DNA from: Novosphingobium aureum
Lineage (GTDB): Bacteria > Pseudomonadota > Alphaproteobacteria > Sphingomonadales > Sphingomonadaceae
DNA length: 64,000 bases
Direction of reading: 5' to 3'
Assembly (NCBI RefSeq): GCF_015865035.1
Contig: NZ_JADZGI010000001.1
Span: 2,232,001 to 2,296,000, forward strand
Below are positions 56,277-64,000 of this stretch, piece by piece. Within the stretch, counting starts at the first letter, position 1, and every line of letters starts with the position of its first letter. Both the position numbers and the translations under genes were made by a program. The notes beneath the pieces are model-generated. The model was not told the DNA's origin. It made no database searches and was given only the letters and a program-made list of their open reading frames with translations.

Positions 56277-56504
56277 ATGTTGAATACGACGTCACGCAAG
56301 GCTTCTAGGACATTCGTCGCAATCGGCGCGCTGCTCGCGGTGGCCGCCTGCTCGCAGGCACCGACCGAATACGAAGCCGATGTAAAGGACGAAAGCGGCG
56401 GTCAGCTGATCGTCTCAGACGCCAATTCCACCGATGTCCCGGTCAACGTGCCGACGACGCCGATGACCAATGTGCCACCCAGCGAACCCGCAACCGCAAT
56501 GTAG
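56277..56504 (+). CDS. Small lipoprotein
   Basis: A 75-residue protein with a lipoprotein signal peptide: basic N-terminus, hydrophobic core FVAIGALLAVAAC, and lipobox VAAC with C25 as the modified cysteine. The mature 51 residues are acidic then Pro/Thr-rich (TDVPVNVPTTPMTNVPPSEP). No family recognised. AAGGA is 8-9 bases upstream of the ATG. Lies alone between a terminator and a converging dehydrogenase gene. Confidence 0.75.
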   Translation: MLNTTSRKASRTFVAIGALLAVAACSQAPTEYEADVKDESGGQLIVSDANSTDVPVNVPTTPMTNVPPSEPATAM

Positions 56505-56533
56505 TCCGCGCTGCAACCTGCGCCTGGCCTGCT

Positions 56534-57544
56534 TCAGGCCAGCATCTCGACCGTGACCGGGTGCAGGGGCGCGCCCTGCTGCGCGAACGCAGCTATGTTA
56601 GCGATCGTGGTTCCGGCAATCGCGTTCATCGCCTCGTGCGTGAAGAAGCCCTGGTGGCCGGTCACCAGCACGTTGGGAAACGTCAGCAGGCGCATGAAGA
56701 CGTCGTCCTGGATGACGGTGCCTGACAGGTCCTCGAAAAACAGGTCCCCCTCCTCTTCGTAGACGTCGAGCCCCAGATGGCCGATACGCCCGCTCTTGAG
56801 CGCACCGATGACCGCACGCGCGTCCATGACCGCACCGCGACTGGTGTTGATCAGCATGACCCCGTTCTTCATGCGCGCGAGGGCATCCTCTCCCACGAGG
56901 TGATGGGTCGCCGGGGTCAGCGGGCAATGCAGCGAAACGATGTCCGAACGCGCAAGCAGCTCGTCGAACGGTACGTAGCTGCCGCCTAGAGCCACCAGTT
57001 CCGCCCCGGGCGCCGGATCGCTGGCCAATACCTCGCAGCCGAAGCCGCGCAGGATGCGCGCGACGTTGAGACCGATCCGGCCGGTACCCACCACGCCCGC
57101 GACCTTGCCGTGCATGTCGAAGCCGAGCAGCCCGTCGAGCGCGAAGTTACCCTCGCGCACGCGGGCATAGGCCTTGTGGATGCGCCGGTTGAGCGAGAGC
57201 ATGAGCGCGACCGCGTGTTCGGCAATGGCGTCGGGCGAATAGGAGGGCACGCGTGCGATCGCGATGCCCAGACGCCGTGCCGCAACGAGATCGACGTTGT
57301 TGAAGCCCGCACAGCGCAGCGCGACGAGCCGCACCCCCTGCCCGGCCAGCACCTCGAGCACATCGCCGTCCAGCACATCGTTGACGAAGGCGCAGACCGC
57401 GTCGAACCCCTTTGCGAAATGGGCTGACTGCCCAGTCAGGCGCGTATCGAAATACGTCAGCTGCGCGCGATGGCCCTGCGCGCCATTCGCCCGGTCCAGA
57501 AATTCGCGGTCGTAAGGCCGCGTGCTGAAGACAACCACCTTCAA
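56534..57544 (-). CDS. D-2-hydroxyacid dehydrogenase (LdhA-like)
   Basis: A 336-residue NAD-dependent dehydrogenase reducing 2-oxoacids to D-hydroxyacids, probably D-lactate. Nucleotide motif GVVGTGRIG (151-159), catalytic R236 (NTSRGA), E264 region (VYEEEGDLFFED) and H297 (GHQGFFTHEA) are all present; the EEEGDLFFED and HQGFFT sequences are typical of D-lactate dehydrogenases. TTG at 57544 is taken as start because AGGAG is seven bases upstream and the first beta strand (KVVVFSTRP) follows; no ATG lies near. Confidence 0.9.
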   Translation of the reverse strand: MKVVVFSTRPYDREFLDRANGAQGHRAQLTYFDTRLTGQSAHFAKGFDAVCAFVNDVLDGDVLEVLAGQGVRLVALRCAGFNNVDLVAARRLGIAIARVPSYSPDAIAEHAVALMLSLNRRIHKAYARVREGNFALDGLLGFDMHGKVAGVVGTGRIGLNVARILRGFGCEVLASDPAPGAELVALGGSYVPFDELLARSDIVSLHCPLTPATHHLVGEDALARMKNGVMLINTSRGAVMDARAVIGALKSGRIGHLGLDVYEEEGDLFFEDLSGTVIQDDVFMRLLTFPNVLVTGHQGFFTHEAMNAIAGTTIANIAAFAQQGAPLHPVTVEMLA

Positions 57545-57761
57545 ACGCGCTCTCCTGCTCGAGGACGGATCGGGACAGCCTCGTGTACGCGACAATGGCG
57601 CGGCCAAGTCTATCATTGATGTTGCGCCGCACAAGTGACGCGGTAACATTGCCTGACAACACTCCTGAAACCGCGAATACTGTCGCAGATCAATGTAGAC
57701 CCTGGAGACGACTGCGAGAGATAGTTGGCTGGGAGCCACTTTTGCGTTCCCCGACAAGCAC

Positions 57762-60473
57762 ATGACACGAGGCCAGACGGCAAGAAAAGGGCGACCCGGC
57801 GTGGAAATGCAGCAAATCGGCGAGACCCGCAGCTGGCACGGCATCGAAGCCGCCCGGGCAGAGGAACTGCTTGCCACCGGACCCGAGGGCCTCAGCGAGG
57901 CAGAGGCGGCGTCAAGGCTCGCGAAGCTGGGACCCAACCAGTTGCCCGGCGAGAAGCCGCCGCACCCGATCTGGCGCTTCGTTGCGCAGTTCAACAATGC
58001 GCTGATCTATTTCCTGCTCGCCTCGGCAGCAGCTGCCTTTGCGCTCGGCCACGGGATCGACGCAGCCGTGATCCTCGCCGTGGTCCTCGTCAATGCGGTG
58101 GTCGGCGTGGTGCAGGAAGGGCGCGCCGAGAAGGCGCTTGCCGGGATCGAGACGCTGCTGGGCGAGCATGCGCTGGTGGTGCGCGATGGCCAGCGCCAGA
58201 CCATCGACGCGCGAGACCTCGTTCCCGGCGATCTCATACTTCTCGAGGCTGGTGACAGGGTCGCTGCGGACATACGCATCGCGCGGGCACGCTCGCTGGC
58301 GATCGAAGAAGCCGCGCTCACCGGCGAGGCCGTCGCCGCCGACAAGCACGCGCAAGCGGTCGCGGCCGATGCCGGGATCGGCGATCGCAGCTCTATGGCC
58401 TTTTCGGGCACGCTGGTCGTGCGCGGGCAGGCCAGCGGCTACGTCGTCGCCACGGGCGCGCGGACTGAGATCGGGCAGATCGGGGCGCTCGTGCGCGCGG
58501 TGCCGCGCATGGTCACGCCCCTGCTGCGCCAGATCGACAGCTTCGGCACGAAGCTCACCTTGCTGATCCTTGCTGGCAGCATCGCGCTCTTCGTGCTCGC
58601 GACGCGCTTTCGCGGCTACGACTGGGTCGATGCACTGATCGCGGTGGTAGCCCTTGCGGTCGGCGCGATCCCCGAGGGGCTGCCTGCGGTGATCACCATC
58701 ACGCTGGCAATCGGCGTACAGCGCATGGCCCGCCGCCGTGCGGTTATCCGCAAGCTTCCGGCGGTCGAGACACTGGGGGCGACCTCGGTGATCTGCACCG
58801 ACAAGACCGGCACCCTCACCCGCAACGAGATGCTGGTCACGCGCCTCGTCATCCCCGAAGGCGAAGCCACGGTCGGCGGTTCCGGCTATGCCCCGCAAGG
58901 CGAGATCGCGACCGGCGCACTGCCGCGCGAGGCCTTTGCCGATCTCGTGACCTGCGGCGCCTTGTGCAACGATGCGCAGCTGCGTGAGGACGCGGGGAGC
59001 TGGAGCCTTGTCGGCGACCCGATGGAAGGCGCCCTGCTCGCGCTCGCAGCCAAGTACGGCATCGTGCATCACAAGCTGCACAAGCACTGGCAGCGGGTCG
59101 ACGAAATCCCCTTCGATGCCGCCTATCGCCTGATGGCGACGCTCTACCGCGGCCCCGACGGCGAATGGACGGTGTTCATCAAGGGCGCGCCCGAGGCGGT
59201 GCTGGCGACCTGCTGCGAGGGCACCGATGCGGCACACTGGCACGCAGCCACGCAGCGTGCCGCCCACGAGGGCGAGCGCGTGCTCGGCTTTGCCATGCAT
59301 CACCTGCACGAGCGCCCGACCCGCTTCGACTTCGCGCATCTTGAGGGCGCGCGCATGCTCGGCATCATGGGCTTCATCGACCCAAAGCGCGAGGAAGCGC
59401 GCGTGGCCATCGCGCAGTGCCGATCGGCAGGCATCGCAGTCAAGATGATCACCGGCGACCATGTCGAGACTGCGCTTGCCATCGCCCGCCAGCTCGATCT
59501 CGCCGACGAACCGCGCGCGCTCACCGGAGCGCAAATCGAGACGATGAGCGACGAGGAACTGGCGCAGGCCGTGCTCGAGACCTCGGTCTTCGCGCGCGCC
59601 AGCCCCGAGCACAAGCTGCGCATCGTGCGCGCCGAGCAATCGCACGGAGCCATCGTCGCCATGACCGGCGACGGGGTCAACGACGCGCCGTCGCTGCGGC
59701 AGGCCGACGTCGGCACAGCCATGGCGCTGAGCGGTACGCAGGCCGCGCGCGAGGCCTCCGAGATGGTGCTGCTCGACGACAACTTCGCCTCGATCGTCGC
59801 CGCGGTGCGCGAGGGCCGCACGGTCTACGACAACATCCGCAAGGTCATCGCCTGGACCTTGCCCACCAACGGCGGCGAGATCATCGCGGTGGTGCTCGCC
59901 ATCGCGCTCGATTTCGCGCTGCCGATGACCGCGACGCAGATCCTGTGGATCAATCTGGTCACCTCGGTCACGCTGGGACTGGTGCTGGCCTTCGAGCCGC
60001 CCGAACCCGGGATCATGGAGCGCCCGCCACGCGGCAAGGACGCACCGCTGCTCTCGGGCTTCATCGCCTGGCGTGTGGGCGTGGTCTCGCTGGTCTTCGC
60101 CGCAGCGCTGCTCGGCGTCTACTTCGCGGCGCTGGCGCTCGGCCATCCGCTCGCGGAAGCGCGCACCATGGTGGTCAACATGCTGGTGATCGCGGAGATA
60201 TTCTACCTGTTCAACGTGCGCTACATGCACGGGCGCTCGCTGACATGGCGCGGACTTCTGGGAACGCGCGCGGTTGTGATCGCCATCGCGCTGGTCAGCG
60301 CCGCGCAGCTTGCCTTCACCTACGTCCCGGTGATGCAGGCGATCTTCGAGACCCGCGCCCTGTCCCTGCTCGACGGTTCTATCCTGATCCTCACCGGGAT
60401 CGCGATCTTCGTCTTCCTCGAACTGGAAAAGATGCTGGTGCGGCGGCTGGGCTGGTTCGCTGAGCTGGCCTGA
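57762..60473 (+). CDS. P-type cation-transporting ATPase (P2-like)
   Basis: A 903-residue ion pump of the SERCA-like architecture. The N-terminal cation domain, LTGEA (186-190, TGES variant), M4 GAIPEGLPAV (304-308 core), phosphorylated D347 in ICTDKTGTLTRNE, and the hinge MTGDGVNDAPS are present. M5 has TNGGE as in calcium pumps, but M6 reads LWINLVTSVTL with serine where the SERCA site has Asp800. Ion specificity is thus open (calcium, sodium or other). Starts at 57762 or 57807 are possible; neither has a clear ribosome site. Confidence 0.9.
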   Translation: MTRGQTARKGRPGVEMQQIGETRSWHGIEAARAEELLATGPEGLSEAEAASRLAKLGPNQLPGEKPPHPIWRFVAQFNNALIYFLLASAAAAFALGHGIDAAVILAVVLVNAVVGVVQEGRAEKALAGIETLLGEHALVVRDGQRQTIDARDLVPGDLILLEAGDRVAADIRIARARSLAIEEAALTGEAVAADKHAQAVAADAGIGDRSSMAFSGTLVVRGQASGYVVATGARTEIGQIGALVRAVPRMVTPLLRQIDSFGTKLTLLILAGSIALFVLATRFRGYDWVDALIAVVALAVGAIPEGLPAVITITLAIGVQRMARRRAVIRKLPAVETLGATSVICTDKTGTLTRNEMLVTRLVIPEGEATVGGSGYAPQGEIATGALPREAFADLVTCGALCNDAQLREDAGSWSLVGDPMEGALLALAAKYGIVHHKLHKHWQRVDEIPFDAAYRLMATLYRGPDGEWTVFIKGAPEAVLATCCEGTDAAHWHAATQRAAHEGERVLGFAMHHLHERPTRFDFAHLEGARMLGIMGFIDPKREEARVAIAQCRSAGIAVKMITGDHVETALAIARQLDLADEPRALTGAQIETMSDEELAQAVLETSVFARASPEHKLRIVRAEQSHGAIVAMTGDGVNDAPSLRQADVGTAMALSGTQAAREASEMVLLDDNFASIVAAVREGRTVYDNIRKVIAWTLPTNGGEIIAVVLAIALDFALPMTATQILWINLVTSVTLGLVLAFEPPEPGIMERPPRGKDAPLLSGFIAWRVGVVSLVFAAALLGVYFAALALGHPLAEARTMVVNMLVIAEIFYLFNVRYMHGRSLTWRGLLGTRAVVIAIALVSAAQLAFTYVPVMQAIFETRALSLLDGSILILTGIAIFVFLELEKMLVRRLGWFAELA

Positions 60474-60482
60474 GCACGAAAA

Positions 60483-60512
60483 GGGGCGCGGGAAGACATC
60501 TCCCCGCGCCCC
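60483..60512. terminator. Hairpin terminator between the P-ATPase and BCCT genes
   Basis: Perfect 10-bp GC stem (60483-60492, 60503-60512), ten-base loop, then ATCTTTG. It separates converging genes. Confidence 0.75.
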
Positions 60513-60549
60513 ATCTTTGCGAACGCCTGCGACGCGCCCGGCGCTGCCG

Positions 60550-62157
<1,608 letters not shown>

Positions 62158-62633
62158 CTGGGTAAAACCTCAAGACAAGTCGCAACAGTTTACTATTATT
62201 ACTTCCCGTTTAGGAAAGACTATACGCGTTGCGACAATGAATAAAAAAAGTGAATACGCGACCCGTTTATAAGATTAAACACGCATCCATCACCAGCTCA
62301 TCCGTCATATGGTGAGTGTTGTGATTATGCAACGATTGAATCCCAGTGCGACCGTGAGACCACAAGACGGGTAGCCAGACCCGGTTTGATTGGATACCCG
62401 GCACGACAGGAACTCCTACACTCATTGCGAGTTCCGCACATTCTCGGGGCACCTCGAGGTCGCGGCGAACCAACGGCCAATTCCCGGGTTCGCACTTCGC
62501 GCAAGTCACGAAGCCGGCGCCCAGCGCGCCATCCTCCCGGCGCCATTCGCGCCACTCTCCCGGCGCCTCGCGCCATTTCCTGCCGGCGCCTCGCGCGCCA
62601 CTCACACTGACCTGAACCAACAGGGGAAAATAC
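62158..62633. other. Non-coding region upstream of BCCT and receptor genes
   Basis: 476 bp between divergent genes with no supported gene. 62170-62350 is notably A/T-rich and includes A7 at 62244-62250, a likely promoter area. 62514-62605 holds the tandem repeats listed separately. Confidence 0.5.
62514..62605 (+). repeat. Four tandem 23-bp repeats in the receptor leader
   Basis: Units at 62514-62536, 62537-62559, 62560-62582 and 62583-62605, each exactly 23 bp, of form CCGGCGCC then 2-4 variable bases, CGCGCCA and a pyrimidine-rich tail. They end 28 bp before the receptor ATG. There are no unrelated spacers, so it is not CRISPR. The GC-rich cores CCGGCGCC are self-complementary, so the mRNA leader can fold. 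Confidence 0.8.
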
Positions 62634-64000
62634 ATGTTGAAGCATGGGGCAAGCGCGTCTCTCGGCGCGCTTGCAATCGCTCTCACCACGCCAGCGATCG
62701 CACAGCAGGCACCTGCCCAACCCGCCAAACGGCAGGGTGGCGTGCCCGAGATCGTCGTCACCGCCACCAAGCGTACCGAAAGCCTTCAGGACGTGGCCGT
62801 CTCGGTCAACGCGCTGGGCTCGGACGAGCTCGACAACCTCGGCGTCGACACCTTCGACGACTATCTCGAGCAGCTGCCCAACGTCACCGCCGGCGGCGGC
62901 GGCCCGGGCCAGAGCACGATCTACATCCGCGGCCTCGCCTCGACGACGCCCAACCTCACCACCGCGGGCGTTGCAGGTCTTGCGCCCAACGTCGCGATGT
63001 ACCTCGACGAGCAGCCGCTCTCGCAGCCGGGCCGCAACCTCGACGTCTACGCCGCCGACATGCAGCGCATCGAGGTCCTCGCCGGTCCGCAGGGCACGCT
63101 GTTCGGCGCCAGCTCGCAGGCGGGCGTGGTGCGCCTGATCACCAACAAGCCCGACCTCGCCGGTTTCGACGCTGCGGCCAAGGGCGGCGTCTCGTTCACC
63201 AAGAAGGGCGAGCCCAGCTACAATGCCGAGCTGATGCTCAACGTGCCGGTGACCAATACGCTGGCGGTGCGCGGCGTCGTCTACATGGACGATCAGGGCG
63301 GCTACATCGACAACGTTCCGGGTACCCTCTCGGTCGCCGAGAGCGCCCGTTTCCGCGAGGAAGGCACCGTCCGCTACAACGGCGTGCCGGTCAATGCGAA
63401 CCGCGCCGGCTTCCAGGCCGGACAGGACCTCTCGAACGTCAACTTCATCAACGCGGACAACACCGCGCTGGTGCAGAAGGACTTCAACGACACCACCCAC
63501 ACCGGCTTCCGTGTCAGCGCGTTGTGGGAAGTGACGCCCGACTGGAAGGTCACCGTCAGCCACGCCCGCCAGGGTCTTGAGTCGGACGGCGTGTTCTTCG
63601 CCGACCCCGAGCTCGGCCTCGACGACCTCTCGGTCCAGCGCTACCAGCAGGACCGTCTCGAGGACGACTTCTCGAACACCGCCTGGACCGTCGAAGGACG
63701 CCTTGGCATGCTCGACGTGGTCTACACCGGCGCCTACACCGAGCGCGAGACCGAGCAGAAGGTCGACTATTCCGACTACCTGTTCGTCGCTCAGTATCTG
63801 CCATACTACATCTGCGACAGTTCGGTTTCCTACCCCGGCGCGGACGGCCCGGCCGGCACCTGTCAGGCGCCCGACCTCTACGTCACCTCGGACAGCAAGA
63901 CCAAGCAGTTCACGCAGGAACTGCGCTTCTCGACCCCGGTCGAGAACCGCTGGCGCGTCACTGCGGGCGGCTTCTACTCGAAGCTGACCCTCAAGGAGCG
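62634..64000 (+). CDS. TonB-dependent receptor (partial, continues past window end)
   Basis: The first 455 codons of an outer-membrane receptor; the rest is beyond the edge. Signal peptide (about 1-23, ending PAIAQQ), TonB-box-like PEIVVTATKRTESLQDV, plug domain with IYIRGLAST, MYLDEQPLSQPG and IEVLAGPQGTLFGASSQAGVVR, then early barrel strands. The LFGASSQAGVVRLITNKPD plug end is typical of sphingomonad receptors for organic compounds. AGGGGA lies eight bases before the ATG. Confidence 0.9.
   Translation, partial: MLKHGASASLGALAIALTTPAIAQQAPAQPAKRQGGVPEIVVTATKRTESLQDVAVSVNALGSDELDNLGVDTFDDYLEQLPNVTAGGGGPGQSTIYIRGLASTTPNLTTAGVAGLAPNVAMYLDEQPLSQPGRNLDVYAADMQRIEVLAGPQGTLFGASSQAGVVRLITNKPDLAGFDAAAKGGVSFTKKGEPSYNAELMLNVPVTNTLAVRGVVYMDDQGGYIDNVPGTLSVAESARFREEGTVRYNGVPVNANRAGFQAGQDLSNVNFINADNTALVQKDFNDTTHTGFRVSALWEVTPDWKVTVSHARQGLESDGVFFADPELGLDDLSVQRYQQDRLEDDFSNTAWTVEGRLGMLDVVYTGAYTERETEQKVDYSDYLFVAQYLPYYICDSSVSYPGADGPAGTCQAPDLYVTSDSKTKQFTQELRFSTPVENRWRVTAGGFYSKLTLKE

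Noticed and set aside
56524..56542. Hairpin CTGGCCTG-CTT-CAGGCCAG as terminator
   Set aside because: It overlaps the stop of the dehydrogenase gene and lacks a T tract on either strand; too weak to list.
62514..62605. CRISPR array
   Set aside because: The units abut with no unique spacers, are only 23 bp, and no cas gene is near.
62158..62633. Cobalamin or other riboswitch ahead of the receptor
   Set aside because: No B12-box-like sequence or multi-stem layout seen; the tandem repeats explain the apparent structure.

Overview
The window is a GC-rich chromosomal segment from an alphaproteobacterium, most likely a sphingomonad of the Novosphingobium type. The inference rests on gene content and order: a dusB (nifR3)-ntrB-ntrC operon, a fused ispDF gene, a pyruvate dehydrogenase E1-beta subunit carrying its own N-terminal lipoyl domain next to pdhA and ftsB, folate-dependent trmFO, and four TonB-dependent receptors in 64 kb. 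No database search was possible, so the genus is an inference.

Layout. 1-9 kb is core housekeeping: ntrC (cut by the left edge), ntrB, dusB, then divergent ispDF, an exported protein of unknown function and pncC/cinA, facing ratA/coq10 and lipA across a strong bidirectional terminator; then a beta-carbonic anhydrase and an exported repeat protein. 9-16 kb holds gyrA, a DUF952 protein, an integral membrane protein, trmFO, an EF-hand protein and a squalene/phytoene-synthase-like protein. 16-19.4 kb is a three-gene TadG/TadE/TadE set with overlapping reading frames. 19.5-22.7 kb is pdhB-pdhA-ftsB.

23.1-29.2 kb is a self-contained iron-uptake operon: exbB, exbD, tonB, a catecholate-siderophore-type receptor, a PiuC/YbiX Fe(II)/2-oxoglutarate dioxygenase, a ferric-reductase-like membrane protein and a small exported PepSY-like protein. 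It is preceded by several inverted repeats of Fur-box-like geometry. 29.3-33.2 kb has an ABC-F ATPase and a DEAD-box RNA helicase.

33.4-46.1 kb is a maltodextrin/starch utilisation locus: a GH97 alpha-glucosidase, two GH13 enzymes and a TonB-dependent receptor on the minus strand, a divergent LacI-family regulator, a membrane-anchored LuxR-type regulator and an SLC45/GPH-type sugar permease. Palindromes resembling LacI-family operators lie in both promoter regions.

46.1-56.1 kb is an accessory catabolic locus: an FCD-type GntR regulator and a TonB-dependent receptor diverge from an HMG-CoA-lyase-like enzyme, hydantoinase/oxoprolinase A and B subunits and a family III CoA-transferase. Two nearly identical 13-bp sequences, one near each promoter, suggest joint control. 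The substrate is not evident; this is the part most likely to encode an undescribed pathway. 56.3-64 kb contains a small lipoprotein, a D-2-hydroxyacid dehydrogenase, a P2-like cation ATPase with an altered ion-site motif, a BCCT transporter, and the first 455 codons of a fourth TonB-dependent receptor (counting the siderophore receptor) whose leader contains four exact-period 23-bp tandem repeats. No rRNA, tRNA, CRISPR array, transposase or integrase was seen.
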